From an uncultured Collinsella sp. (lineage in GTDB: Bacteria; Actinomycetota; Coriobacteriia; Coriobacteriales; Coriobacteriaceae), in contig UQLA01000011.1 in NCBI GenBank assembly GCA_900541745.1, positions 17,834 through 81,833 on the forward strand: 64,000 bases of DNA, given 5' to 3'. Both the position numbers and the translations under genes were made by a program. Positions 34,570 to 44,100 of the stretch are shown in pieces (position 1 is the first letter of the stretch; every line of letters begins with the position of its first letter). The notes beneath the pieces are model-generated. The model did not search any database. It was not told the origin of the DNA and saw only the letters and a program-made list of their open reading frames with translations.

Positions 34570-34692
34570 GACCTAGCTGATTCCATCATACCCACTTGGG
34601 CTAAACATTGTTCGGAAGTCAGAATGATTTATGCGGCTACTTCCAAAAGAGTGCTGCAGATAGGCACAATTGCCGTACTGAGCCCAGTTGCC

Positions 34693-35943
34693 TTACGCCG
34701 CCGCCTGAGCCGTGCGGGACAGACGAACCAACAGCACAAAGCCAAGCACCAGCAGCACGCCGATGGAAAGGACGCCCAGCGACGGGTTGCCGGTCAGCGA
34801 GGTGACGACCGACACCAGGAAGGTGCCCATCACGCTTGCGTAGCGACCAAAGATATCAAAGAAGCCGTAGTACTCGTTGGACTTTTCCTTGGGGATGATA
34901 CGGCCAAAATAGCTGCGGCTGAGCGCCTGCACGCCACCTTGGAACAAGCCGACCAAAATGGCGAGCACCCAAAACTCAAAGGCGGTCTTTAAGAAAAACG
35001 CGGCAAAGAGCACGATGCCCATGTAGGCGGCGACGGCCACCATGATCATGTTGAGCGTGCCCACGCGACCGGCGAGCTTGCCGTAGATGATGGCGGACGG
35101 GAAAGCGACGAACTGCGTAACGAGCAGCGCCAGCACCAGCTGGGTCGAATCGATTCCCAAAGCCGAGCCGTAGCTGGTTGCCATGGAGATGACCGTATGG
35201 ACACCATCGATGTAGAAGAAGAACGCGATCATGTAGACCAGCACGGGCTTGTTGTGGGCGATCTCGCGCATGGTGTGTCCGACCTCGGAGAACACGCCGC
35301 CCACGATGTGGCCGATGGTGTCCTGGGGACCGCGCTCGCGACCGTACTTTTGCTTATAGGTGCGAATGAGCGGCAGGGTAAAGATAAGCCACCAGGCACC
35401 AGTGATGACAAACGACAGACGCGTTGCCAGCATGGTGGGGACGCCAAGAGCGGGGCCACCCATGATAAGCGCCAGGCAGATGATGAACGGCACGGTGGAA
35501 CCAATGTAGCCCCAGGCATAGCCCGAGCTGGACACGGCGTCCATGCGCTCGTCGGTGGTAATGTCGGGCAGCATGGCGTCGTAGAACGTCATAGAGGAGT
35601 TAAGGCCGATAGTGCACAGCACGTACACGGTCAAAAATGCCATGGCGGACATGGGGATAGCCTGCGCCAGGCAAAGAACCAGGCCCGTAAGGAAGAAGCC
35701 CAAGAAGAACTTGATCTTGTTGCCGGCGTAATCGGCAAGCGCGCCCAGAATGGGCATGAGCATGGCAATGACCAACGAGGCGATCGTCTGCGCGTTGCCC
35801 CAAGCGACCACCAGGTCTGCCGAAGAAGCACCGGTATTGATGGCGTTAAAGTAGATGGGCACCACCGAGGTATTGAGCAGCACGAGGGCCGAGTTGCCCA
35901 CATCGTACATAACCCAGTTACGCTCGAGCTTGGTGTATTTCAT
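34693..35943 (-). CDS. MFS transporter of the UMF1/Atg22-like family
   Basis: 416 aa with 12 predicted membrane segments. The N-terminal WVMYDVGNSALVLLNTSVVPIYF, AGNKIKFFLGFFLTG and the C-terminal QALSRSYFGRIIPKEKSNEYYGF blocks are typical of UMF1 transporters, related to the fungal vacuolar amino-acid effluxer Atg22. Substrate unknown; amino acid efflux is suggested by the relative only. A weak AAGGGG ribosome site is present. It is probably a single gene: a terminator follows and a 101-base gap precedes it. Confidence 0.88.
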   Translation of the reverse strand: MKYTKLERNWVMYDVGNSALVLLNTSVVPIYFNAINTGASSADLVVAWGNAQTIASLVIAMLMPILGALADYAGNKIKFFLGFFLTGLVLCLAQAIPMSAMAFLTVYVLCTIGLNSSMTFYDAMLPDITTDERMDAVSSSGYAWGYIGSTVPFIICLALIMGGPALGVPTMLATRLSFVITGAWWLIFTLPLIRTYKQKYGRERGPQDTIGHIVGGVFSEVGHTMREIAHNKPVLVYMIAFFFYIDGVHTVISMATSYGSALGIDSTQLVLALLVTQFVAFPSAIIYGKLAGRVGTLNMIMVAVAAYMGIVLFAAFFLKTAFEFWVLAILVGLFQGGVQALSRSYFGRIIPKEKSNEYYGFFDIFGRYASVMGTFLVSVVTSLTGNPSLGVLSIGVLLVLGFVLLVRLSRTAQAAA

Positions 35944-36044
35944 GGACAGGGCCCCTTCGTATTCGCCCGATATGCAGTTAGTTCATCGTACCCCAATTGT
36001 CCAGAAGCGCCGGTAAGGATTCGGCAAAGGGGCACGCACGATCC

Positions 36045-36989
36045 CTACTCCTCGCGGTCGAACTCTTCGTCGGCGCCGAGCACGCGACCGCTGTAATTGA
36101 CGTGGTTGGTCACGGCTTCCATATCGCCGGTCTCGATAAAGCGGGCGACGGTGAGCTCGTAATCGAGCAGTGCGCGGTCAAAGACCTCGGGGAAGCTCTC
36201 GGTCGAGATTTCATCGGTAAAGGGGCTTTTCCATGCCAAGTGGCCCAGGTTGCCGGTACGCTCGGGCAGCTCGGTCGTCACGCGGTGCGCAAGGCCGTCG
36301 AGCAGCGAATAATCGTGCACCAAGCCCTCGAGCAGGGCAATCGCGCGCGTCTTGGCCGAACCGGCCGGCTCGATAGTGCGGTAGAGCAGCTGCATGTCGA
36401 CTACGGCGCCGCCGTACTCCCCCACCGGGATATCGATGCCGTACACGCGTCCGGCAACATAGCTCATCAGCACGCCGGCAACGCGATTGATGCGGTCGGT
36501 AGTGACGATCTCGCCCGCCGGCGGATAATCCTCGACCGTTGCCCCATCGCGCTTGAGCTGCAGCATCAGCACGTCCAGGTCGCTTTCGAGCACGGCATGA
36601 ACTTGACTGCCCGAAGCCTCGAGCTCGGGATCGGACTCGACAATGCCAAACTGCTGCTCATAGACAAAGGGATGGGCATTGCGATCGAGCACATAGTGCG
36701 ACAGCAGGCCCAGCGCAAAGGCGCGACCCAGATTGGCATCGCGCGGCTGCAGGTGTGACACGCCGTCGCGCAGGCACGAGAACTGGCGCGACATGCGCGA
36801 GCGGTGCATGACCTGAGCAAGCGACATGCAGTCGGAAATGCGCGGCGTGAGCATGTGAAAGAAGAACGGGTCGGGACCTTGGTTTCCCAGGATAAAGGCG
36901 ATGCGCTCCTCGTCGGACGTGATAACGCCTCGCGGAAGACGGTCGATGCTTTCCTCGCCAAACAGATGATGCGTAATGAGCGCGGGCAT
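36045..36989 (-). CDS. Zinc-dependent phospholipase C-like protein
   Basis: 314 aa. The start MPALITHHLFGEES and the blocks AFILGNQGPDPFFFHML, FALGLLSHYVLDRNAHPFV give the His/Asp zinc ligand pattern of the Zn_dep_PLPC family. No signal peptide is visible, so unlike secreted bacterial phospholipases it should be cytoplasmic. Such short intracellular members are common in Firmicutes and Coriobacteria and have no known substrate. GAAAGGA lies six bases before the ATG. Neighbours are not clearly functionally linked. Confidence 0.85.
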   Translation of the reverse strand: MPALITHHLFGEESIDRLPRGVITSDEERIAFILGNQGPDPFFFHMLTPRISDCMSLAQVMHRSRMSRQFSCLRDGVSHLQPRDANLGRAFALGLLSHYVLDRNAHPFVYEQQFGIVESDPELEASGSQVHAVLESDLDVLMLQLKRDGATVEDYPPAGEIVTTDRINRVAGVLMSYVAGRVYGIDIPVGEYGGAVVDMQLLYRTIEPAGSAKTRAIALLEGLVHDYSLLDGLAHRVTTELPERTGNLGHLAWKSPFTDEISTESFPEVFDRALLDYELTVARFIETGDMEAVTNHVNYSGRVLGADEEFDREE

Positions 36990-37080
36990 AATAATCCTTT
37001 CGATTTCATTCGATGCAATCCATTATGCCCACCGCACAGTCATGCCAAACCTGTAACGGCAAACGATGGCACACCGACCC

Positions 37081-37815
37081 TTACGCAAGCCCCAAGTGCG
37101 ATTTGACCTCGGCAGCGCGACGGCGGGACACGGGCACTGTCGAGGTTACGCGATCGAGCCTGAGCTCCATCAGGCCCGTGGAGCCGATCTCGACATTATG
37201 CACGTCTTCCAAATTAACCAGATAGCTGCGGTGAACGCGGATAAAGCCCTCGGAGGCCAGGCGACGCTCGAGCGAGGAAATCGACTCATTGATCAGGTAC
37301 GTCCCCTCGGCGCAGACGGCGTTGCAAAAATCGGCGCGCGCCTCAAAGTAGCAGACATCCGCCACGGGAATGAACACCTTTTTGCCCCCGCGATCCACCG
37401 TCAGGCGCAAAGGCTGGCGCGGAGCATGGACGACACGGCGAGCGCCCAGGGCAGTCTCGATCTTGTCAAGCGCCTTTGACAAGCGGGCATCCTCGACCGG
37501 TTTGACGATGTAATCGACAGCATCGAGGTTATAGGCATCGGCCGCATACTCGGCAAATGCCGTCACAAACACCACAACCGGCGGCGTCTTTAGGTTCTGC
37601 AGCGTCTCGGCAAGCTCAATTCCCGAGCGACCGGGCATGGTAATGTCTAAAAACAGCACGTCGGGCTTGTTCGACAGAATCGACTCCACGGCTTCGGTGA
37701 CATTGCCCGCCTCGGCAATCTGACCCACACGCGTATCCTTTTCCAACAGATAGCGTAGCTCAGCCCTAATGGGAGGCTCGTCATCAACCACCAAGATGTT
37801 CCAGCCTTCGGACAT
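37081..37815 (-). CDS. LytTR-family response regulator (system 2)
   Basis: 244 aa, paralogue of the regulator at 31194. Receiver domain: ILVVDDEPPIRAELRYLLEK, phospho-acceptor Asp in DVLFLDITMPG, Lys in YIVKPVEDARL. LytTR domain: KKVFIPVADVCYFEARADF and FIRVHRSYLVNLEDV. The C-terminal VSRRRAAEVKSHLGLA mirrors VSRRRVVPLKKALSL of system 1. It follows its kinase with a 38-base gap. Two such systems so close suggest a tandem duplication with inserted genes; targets are unknown. Confidence 0.93.
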   Translation of the reverse strand: MSEGWNILVVDDEPPIRAELRYLLEKDTRVGQIAEAGNVTEAVESILSNKPDVLFLDITMPGRSGIELAETLQNLKTPPVVVFVTAFAEYAADAYNLDAVDYIVKPVEDARLSKALDKIETALGARRVVHAPRQPLRLTVDRGGKKVFIPVADVCYFEARADFCNAVCAEGTYLINESISSLERRLASEGFIRVHRSYLVNLEDVHNVEIGSTGLMELRLDRVTSTVPVSRRRAAEVKSHLGLA

Positions 37816-37853
37816 ATGCGCTTCCCCTCTTTTTCTCTCAATCCAACCGCGTG

Positions 37854-39239
37854 CTACACCGTTAGCGGCGCCGGCTCATGCGGCTCGCCGTTCAACTCAA
37901 CGATGACCTGCGTTCCCACGCCCTCCTGGGACTTCACGCGCATGCCAGAATCTTCTCCGTAAAAGAAATGGATGCGCTGAAGCACGTTGAAGAGCGCCAG
38001 GCCGCAACCTCGCTTGACGGAGCCGTCGGCGGTAATGCTCTCGGGCTCCTCTCGGCGATGTTGCTCAAACAGATGCGCGCAGACTTCTTCGCTCATCCCG
38101 ATGCCGTCATCTTCGACGATGATCTCCAAGCCGTCATCGGTCTCAAAAGCCCTAACACGAATAGAAAGCGGCTCGGTCTCGCGCTGCGCATGCTTGATGC
38201 AGTTTTCGAGCAGCGGCTGCAAGATAAACGGCGGTACCAGGCTGTCGCGCACCTCAAAGTCGATGTCGACCGAAACGCGCAGACGGCCGTCGCCATACCG
38301 GGCCTGCATAAGATTGATATAACGAGTGCCCTGTTCCACCTCGTGCTCGAGCGTGGTGAGCGTATCGGAATCAGAAAGCGTCTGACGATAGTAGTTGGAA
38401 AAGTCGATCAGCAGCGATCGCGCCTTGTCGGGCTCGGTTCGAACGAGCGACACGATGGTGCTGATGGTGTTAAACAGAAAATGAGGATCGACCTGCGATT
38501 GCAAGGCGCGCAGCTCCACGCGGGCCGTAAGCTCGTCCTGGCGCTCGAGCTCAAAGCTCGCGAGCTGCGTGGAGATGAGATCGGCAAAGCCCGAGGCCAA
38601 CGCCGTCTGGCGCATATCGATGCTGCTCAGGCGGGGATAGTACAGCTCGAGCGTACCCACGCAATGCCCGCGCACGGTAAGCGGCGCGACAATGCCGGCG
38701 CGCAGGCGGGGAAAATAGCCGCCCGTCTCATTGGAGGTGTCACGCGAAAACACGCTCTGCTCGCCCTTCTCAATCACACTGAGCGTGGTCTTGAGCACGA
38801 CCGGGGTGCCGGCCGGGCACCTTGCCGAGTCCTCGCCCCAGCTTGCCAACACCTGTTTGCCATCGGTAAAGCAGATGGCAGAGGCGATGGTCTCGGACAG
38901 GATGATTTTAGAGGCGCCCAGGGCCGCTTCGGGCGTAAGGCCGCGCGACGTGTAGGCGAATATTTTTGATGCGATGGCGAGCGTACGGTCGGTTGCGCTC
39001 GATGTGAGGTCGTCGGGGACCACAAAGACATACGAGAAAAAGAAGCACAGCATGACCAGGCCGGCAATAACGACAACGCCCGGAACAGGATTGGGGTTAT
39101 CGGTTAAATCCCAGATAAGCAGCAAGATAAGCGCCGGAACGACAACACCGAGCAAGATGGCCTGGACCACATGCTGGGCCGTACGAAAGACCTTGGTAGA
39201 GTTGTAGCTCTTGCCCAGAATCAGCCTGTTTAAATCCAC
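37854..39239 (-). CDS. LytS/YpdA-like sensor histidine kinase (system 2)
   Basis: 461 aa from a GTG start with AGGGG six bases upstream; an ATG two codons earlier sits directly against the ribosome site. Two membrane segments (VVQAILLGVVVPALILLLIWDL, VVVIAGLVMLCFFFSYVFVV) precede a GAF-like sensory domain (about 90-215, with ICFTDGKQVLASWGED). The kinase part has VDPHFLFNTISTI with the phospho-His and an ATPase domain with LQPLLENCIKHA and VEDDGIGM. It shares the layout and many residues with the kinase at 31983. The ligand sensed is unknown. Confidence 0.92.
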   Translation of the reverse strand: MDLNRLILGKSYNSTKVFRTAQHVVQAILLGVVVPALILLLIWDLTDNPNPVPGVVVIAGLVMLCFFFSYVFVVPDDLTSSATDRTLAIASKIFAYTSRGLTPEAALGASKIILSETIASAICFTDGKQVLASWGEDSARCPAGTPVVLKTTLSVIEKGEQSVFSRDTSNETGGYFPRLRAGIVAPLTVRGHCVGTLELYYPRLSSIDMRQTALASGFADLISTQLASFELERQDELTARVELRALQSQVDPHFLFNTISTIVSLVRTEPDKARSLLIDFSNYYRQTLSDSDTLTTLEHEVEQGTRYINLMQARYGDGRLRVSVDIDFEVRDSLVPPFILQPLLENCIKHAQRETEPLSIRVRAFETDDGLEIIVEDDGIGMSEEVCAHLFEQHRREEPESITADGSVKRGCGLALFNVLQRIHFFYGEDSGMRVKSQEGVGTQVIVELNGEPHEPAPLTV

Positions 39240-39270
39240 CGTCATCCCCTTTTATCTATCGCACCCATAG

Positions 39271-39299
39271 CAATAAAGAGGGCCGCAAGCGACCCTCTC
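39271..39299 (-). terminator. Terminator of the amidohydrolase gene
   Basis: GAGGGTCGC and GCGGCCCTC form a tight hairpin with a two-base loop; TTTATT follows on the minus strand. It lies 60 bases after the stop at 39357, ahead of the kinase gene. Confidence 0.8.
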
Positions 39300-39356
39300 C
39301 ATTGCATTATGCAATCAAAAACTGTGTTTTACATCCAGCCATCGACAAACGGTATC

Positions 39357-40634
39357 TTAGGCGCTGTATTTGTTTGCCTCGCCAAAGGTGCCGGCCTCGA
39401 CGATCCAGCCGTCCTTCATGATGACGTCCATGTTGTCGGTGTTGAGCACGTGGATGTCGGCGGCGACGTCACCGTTGACGACCAGCAGGTCGGCGCACTT
39501 GCCGGCCTCGATGGAACCGGTCTCGTCCTCGATGTGGCACATCTTGGCACCGTTGAGGGTGGCGCAGGTGATGGTCTCGACCGGGGTGAAGCCGATCTTG
39601 TCGACGAACTCGTACATCTCCTCGATGGAGCAGGTGCCGTACGGGGTGACGAAGGAGAAGGAGTCGGAGCCGATCGTCATGACGACGCCGCGCTTCTTGG
39701 CCTCGCGCAGGCAGTCGTAGTTGCGCTGCAGCTCCTTCTCGACCAGGGTGCCCTCGTACTTGTCGTGCAGCTCGGGGACGTAGACGGGCGGATAGGTGGC
39801 GTACCAGGTGGGCAGGAAGGCGATCGTCGGGGTGAAGAAGGTGCCCTGCTCGGCCATGAGGTCCATGGTGCGCTCATCGATATCGAAGCCGTGAATCAGC
39901 TGCTCGCAGCCAAAGCGAACGGAATCGTAGGCAGCGGCGTGGTTGTTGTAGCAGTGGCTCCACACGGGAATACCGACCATCTTTGCCTCTTCGACCACGG
40001 CCTGAATCTCCTCAGAGCAATAGTGCTGGTCGCGACCGGAGTCCCAGCGCCAGATGCCGCCACCGGTAGCCCAGATCTTGATGGCATCGGGGTTCTCGCG
40101 CAGGCGACGACGGACGGCCTTGCGCAGATCCCAAGGACCGTCGACCTGGTCACCCCAAGGATGGGATTCCTTGTTGAGCTCCTGGGTGCAGTGGTGGGAG
40201 TCACCGTGGCCGGCAACGCGGCAGAAGCCGAGGCCGGTGGCCAGAACGCGCGGGCCCTTAAAGACGCCCTTGTCGATGCAGTCACGGATCTGGATACCAA
40301 AGCGGCCGATCTCGCAGACGGTGGTGAGGCCGTGGGTGAGGCAGTCGTAGGCCTGCTTGACGGCGACGGCCTGCTTCTCGAGGAGCGGCTGCATGACCCA
40401 ATCGGTGTCATCGTCGGTCAGGTTGCCCGAGAAGTGCAGGTGGGTGTCGATCAGGCCGGGAAGGACGGTCTTGCCGGCGGCGTCGATGACCTCAACGCCC
40501 TCGGGAAGGTCCTGCATAGTGCCGGCGTACTCGATCTTGCCGTTGTCGTCGACGAGAACGAGGGAGTTCTCGACCGGCTCGGCACCGGTACCGTCGATGA
40601 GCTTGCCGCCAACGATTGCATACTTAGTGGACAT
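39357..40634 (-). CDS. Amidohydrolase-family protein (imidazolonepropionase/prolidase-like)
   Basis: 425 aa. The metal-dependent TIM-barrel hydrolase is complete: GKTVLPGLIDTHLHFSG (first HxH), KIWATGGG (position of the bridging Lys), IPVWSHCYN and LIHGFDID (His ligands), and MTIGSDSF (catalytic Asp). A beta-sandwich made of both termini closes the barrel (VENSLVLVDDNGKIEYAG and ADLLVVNGD). This COG1228-type group includes imidazolonepropionases, prolidases and many unknowns. A strong AAGGAGG site is present. It lies 132 bases after an amino acid permease on the same strand, which suggests uptake and hydrolysis of one compound; the substrate is unknown. Confidence 0.88.
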   Translation of the reverse strand: MSTKYAIVGGKLIDGTGAEPVENSLVLVDDNGKIEYAGTMQDLPEGVEVIDAAGKTVLPGLIDTHLHFSGNLTDDDTDWVMQPLLEKQAVAVKQAYDCLTHGLTTVCEIGRFGIQIRDCIDKGVFKGPRVLATGLGFCRVAGHGDSHHCTQELNKESHPWGDQVDGPWDLRKAVRRRLRENPDAIKIWATGGGIWRWDSGRDQHYCSEEIQAVVEEAKMVGIPVWSHCYNNHAAAYDSVRFGCEQLIHGFDIDERTMDLMAEQGTFFTPTIAFLPTWYATYPPVYVPELHDKYEGTLVEKELQRNYDCLREAKKRGVVMTIGSDSFSFVTPYGTCSIEEMYEFVDKIGFTPVETITCATLNGAKMCHIEDETGSIEAGKCADLLVVNGDVAADIHVLNTDNMDVIMKDGWIVEAGTFGEANKYSA

Positions 40635-40766
40635 GGTTCCTCCTTATGGATCCATATATGTGGGCGAGGCCGTGTTGGGTTAAGGCCTCACAAAGCTACC
40701 CAAGTGATGCCGGGTTCGGTGCGCGGAAGAGAGGGCCCCGCGCACCCGATCCGCCCCGGCTAGGCG

Positions 40767-42218
40767 TTACTTTTTGCGGGAATTGGTGAAAGCCATGAGG
40801 GCCAGGCCAATAGCCAACCAGCCGATCACGATGCCCCACTCCACCATGTTGAGGGAAGCAGGAGAGAACGGAATCACGAGCAGGCCGATGATAATGGCGC
40901 AGGCAGCGATAGCGAGGCCGATGCCAAACTTGCCGCCGGGCACCTCGTAGGGACGAGGCAAGTCGGGCTCGGTGAAGCGCATGCGCAGGCAGGCGAGGGC
41001 GACCATACCGCAGGAGAAGATGAAGGCGAGAGCCGACACGTTGGTCAGAGGGATGAGCATGTTCTTGCCCAGGAACGGACCGATGACGGTGATAACGCCC
41101 AGAACGACGCAGGCGAGCTTGGGAGCGCCGGATTTGGGGTCGACCTCGGCGAACTTCTCGGGCAGTTGGCCCTTGCGGCCCATGGCGAGCATGATGCGGC
41201 TCGTGGCGCCGTAGAAGGAGTTCATCGGGCCCATGGGTCCAAGCGTGGCGATGACGAGCATGGCCAGGTACAGAAGCATGTTGATGCCCTTGAGGCAGGC
41301 AAGCGCGGGAACCGGGCTCTTAACAAACTCATGCCAGTCGAGGATGGTGCCGAACGAGTAGATGCAGACCATGTAGAAGCCGCCGGCGGCCAGCAGGGCC
41401 AGGGAGATGATCTTGCCGAACTTGTTCCAGTTGAGGCCCTCGGCTGCTTCCTCAGCCTGCTGAGGAATGGTGTCGAAACCGGCGTAGAAGAACGGGGTCA
41501 GAACCAGGACCGACACGATGCCGGCGAACAGGCTGGCGCCCTCGGTAGCGGCCTTGCCGCCGCCAGCGCCGGTGACCTGGGAGAACACGGGCATGGCGTT
41601 GTCCGGCGAGCCGGTGAACAGCGAGACGCCCATGGCGAGCAGCATGCCGCAGAGCAGGGCCTTGGTCAGGAAGGCCTGGAGCTTGGCGGCCGAGCTGGCA
41701 CCGCGGAAGTTGAGGAAGATGACGTAGGCTGCAAAGCCGAGCGCGATCAGCGTCGGGAACAGGTAAACGTCGGCGCCCAGGATGGTGTAGAGCTTGACGG
41801 CGCGCAGCCACTCAAGACCGGGCAGGCTGCCGAACATCTCGGACACGAGGGTCGAAATGGCGATGGCCTCCCACGGGCACAGGATACCGTTGCCCAGAGC
41901 CAAAAGCCATCCGGTGATGTAGCTCAGCGTACGGCCAAAGCTACGATCGACATACTCGACGATGCCGCCCGAGATGGGGATAGCGGCCGTGAGCTCACCG
42001 AAAACAGCTCCGACGGGCACGAGGAAGATTGCACCCAAGAGGAATGCGATCATAGCGGGAACGGGACCGCCGCCCACGACCATCCAGTCGCCGACCTGCA
42101 GAACCCAACCGGTGCCGATGATGGCACCGAAACCGATGGTGAAGAAGTTCCAGAGCGAAAGCGTTTTCTTCATGCCGCCGTTATCCTCGACTGCAACTTC
42201 TACGTTCTTGTCCGCCAT
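40767..42218 (-). CDS. APC-superfamily amino acid permease
   Basis: 483 aa with 12 predicted membrane segments. The first contains the family motif FFTIGFGAIIGTGWVLQVGDW; FGELTAAIPISGGIVEYVDRSFG and the LYGATSRIMLAMGR-like region (FYGATSRIMLAMGRKG) are also typical. Start MADKNVEV with AGGAGGGG seven bases upstream. It probably imports an amino acid or polyamine; together with the downstream amidohydrolase it forms a likely operon. A GC-rich hairpin without U run lies in the 132-base gap. Confidence 0.92.
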   Translation of the reverse strand: MADKNVEVAVEDNGGMKKTLSLWNFFTIGFGAIIGTGWVLQVGDWMVVGGGPVPAMIAFLLGAIFLVPVGAVFGELTAAIPISGGIVEYVDRSFGRTLSYITGWLLALGNGILCPWEAIAISTLVSEMFGSLPGLEWLRAVKLYTILGADVYLFPTLIALGFAAYVIFLNFRGASSAAKLQAFLTKALLCGMLLAMGVSLFTGSPDNAMPVFSQVTGAGGGKAATEGASLFAGIVSVLVLTPFFYAGFDTIPQQAEEAAEGLNWNKFGKIISLALLAAGGFYMVCIYSFGTILDWHEFVKSPVPALACLKGINMLLYLAMLVIATLGPMGPMNSFYGATSRIMLAMGRKGQLPEKFAEVDPKSGAPKLACVVLGVITVIGPFLGKNMLIPLTNVSALAFIFSCGMVALACLRMRFTEPDLPRPYEVPGGKFGIGLAIAACAIIIGLLVIPFSPASLNMVEWGIVIGWLAIGLALMAFTNSRKK

Positions 42219-42578
42219 TGTTCCCCTCCTTTCCTTTTTGACGCCCCTTGACGTCACCCCTTGCGCGGTCCGTTTCGCCGCGCTCTTTTATTTCGTGGCT
42301 TTAAGATACGGCCTTGGCGCAGCAGCTCCGCTTGTAGCTCGACCGAAGGCAGAACTGCAAAACGAGCGGCGCCGTTTTTGGGACGAACGGCACGGTTTAC
42401 CGCTCATTGTTGCCGCCCGTCCGACGGGCGTACGCTCATCGGACGCATAGAGAGATGTTTTTGAGGCCGTGTGTTTTACGCCTTTCGTACCGTTTACCGA
42501 GCTTTTGACGCGCAGACCCATTTGTTGCACATCTTTTTTGTAGGATAGACAGGTTATACATGAGACAAGGCGGTACGA
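42219..42578. other. Divergent intergenic region, no gene seen
   Basis: 360 bases between the permease and the peptidase genes. GCCCGTCCGACGGGC is a tight palindrome near 42415. GTTGCACATCTTTT near 42523 resembles the GTTGCGCAACCTTTT motif (11 of 14 positions) and precedes the secreted peptidase gene by about 55 bases. No RNA gene or coding sequence is convincing. Confidence 0.5.
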
Positions 42579-43614
42579 ATGGCATACGGATACAACGACG
42601 GTGATCAACGGCGACAAAGCGTTCGCCTTGCTGGCCGCACCACGCCGACGCCCAGAAGTGCCACGAGCAGCAATCCGCAACGTCCTCAAGAGCAACCCAG
42701 GCCTTCGTCTCGGCAGCAGGCAAGCAGAACACGGCAGAGTGGCCGTCCGAGCACGGGCACAAGCGCGCAGCAAGATAGCCGCTTGGGCGCGCGCACTCGA
42801 CAGCGTCAGGCCGAGGTTCCGCAACTGCGCCGCAACGGCGTACGTCAGCCCGGCATCCATATCAACCGCTTCTTTTCGCATCCCCAAGGCGGACGCGACG
42901 GCAAGCCTTACCGCTCGACATCGCACGTGAATGCCCCTGCCCTGCCGGCTCGTCGGCTCCGCCTCGCACTGTGCTCTATCCTCGCCTGTCTGGTCTTTGT
43001 GCTTATGAGCTCCTGTATGTCCCACGGCTCGGCCGGTCTCGAGCCCACCACCGAGGACAAGCTGCTCAAGGCCCCCGTCGCGCCCGGTTATATCTTTCGC
43101 CTTTTCGACCCCGCGCTCGCAATGGCAAGCCGGCACGATGCCCCATATCTATCAGATCGACCCCGCGTGGTCGGAGCTGCCTTACGCCGGCGGCACCATC
43201 CGCCAAAATGCCTGCGGGCCTACGTGCCTCACCATGGTCTATATCTTTAAGACGGGACGCACCGATATGACCCCCGTCGATATGTGCGCGCTTTCCGAGG
43301 CGGGCAATTACGCCCCCACCGGTGCAACCGAATGGTCGTTTATGACGAGCGGCGCGTGGCAGTTGGGACTTAACGGAACGGAGCTCCATAACGATCGCGA
43401 CTCTATGACTCAGGCGCTGCGTTCGGGAGCGCCCGTCATCGCCGCCGTTCGGCCGGGCACCTTTACCAACGTGGGCCACTACATTGTGCTTTACGGTATT
43501 GACGACGCCGACCAGATTGGCGTCTACGACCCCAACTCGGCCAGCCGCAGCGCCCGCCGCTGGGGTGTCGTAGAGGTCCTCAACGAAGTCGAAGCCATGT
43601 GGACCTACTACTAG
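42579..43614 (+). pseudogene. Secreted C39-like (papain-fold) peptidase with a frameshift
   Basis: Two reading frames make one protein. The first (from 42579) has a basic, Gln/Ser/Arg-rich start of about 120 residues and a membrane or lipoprotein-like segment (LALCSILACLVFVLMSSCMS). It should continue into the second frame (visible from 43138), which holds the Peptidase_C39_2 domain: catalytic Cys in RQNACGPTCLTM, His in NVGHYIVLYGID and Asp/Asn in VYDPNS. The shift lies around 43139-43142 in a run of four C (GATGCCCCATATC); removing one C joins the frames. The domain itself is intact. It may be a real mutation, an assembly error or programmed shifting. Without the join the peptidase part has no export signal. 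Confidence 0.75.
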
Positions 43615-43991
43615 TCATTGGGGACAGACTTAAATGAGTGGTCGTTGGGGACAGCCCTTGCGGATGCCGCTCATGTGCGGCCGCGCCGGCTGTCCCACAC
43701 CGCCAGGAGCTGCCGACGCGGAAAGTGCATCCCGCTTTGGAGCTTGATTGCGGGATACACTTTCCGCGCACGGCCTGTTTGGGAAACTGGGGGCCACTTT
43801 TCGGCAAAATTCCGGGATGTATTTTCCGGTTGAGGGCCCCGGGGAAACTGTGCCCCATTTTGGACGCTCATTCTGGGACGCGCTTTCCGCAGTTGGTCGG
43901 CGCAGCCTTTAGGGAATGTCCCCAAGTGCCGGGTTTGCCCGCGGCAAGAGCGTCCCTTTTGGCTAGTCGTTTAAGAACGTCCCCAATGACT
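43613..43991. repeat. 379-bp non-coding element with terminal inverted repeats
   Basis: The ends are 22-base inverted repeats (43613-43634 and 43970-43991) that match at 19 positions, starting AGTCATTGGGGAC. Inside, four copies of an 18-base unit of the type GCGGGATACACTTTCCGC occur at 43718 (inverted), 43750, 43812 and 43873; the first two form a hairpin. GGGAAACTG also repeats. No reading frame is convincing. The left end overlaps the stop codon of the peptidase gene. It resembles a MITE or a structured intergenic element. Confidence 0.65.
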
Positions 43992-44001
43992 ATGTGAATA
44001 G

Positions 44002-44036
44002 CAAAAGCCCCGCAGTCGGAGCGGACTGCGGGGCTC
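44002..44036 (-). terminator. Terminator of the carbamate kinase gene
   Basis: AGCCCCGCAGTC pairs perfectly with GACTGCGGGGCT around a six-base loop and is followed by TTTTGC on the minus strand, about 65 bases after the stop at 44101. Confidence 0.9.
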
Positions 44037-44100
44037 ATGAAGAGAGGCTAGTTTGTGGGCGTCTTGCCTGGCGCCCACGAGAGAGGCAACAGAGTAGAGA

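Noticed and set aside
42288..43136. 282-codon minus-strand frame over the peptidase leader
   Set aside because: Composition is biased, no motif is present, and the plus strand has a recognisable secreted peptidase.
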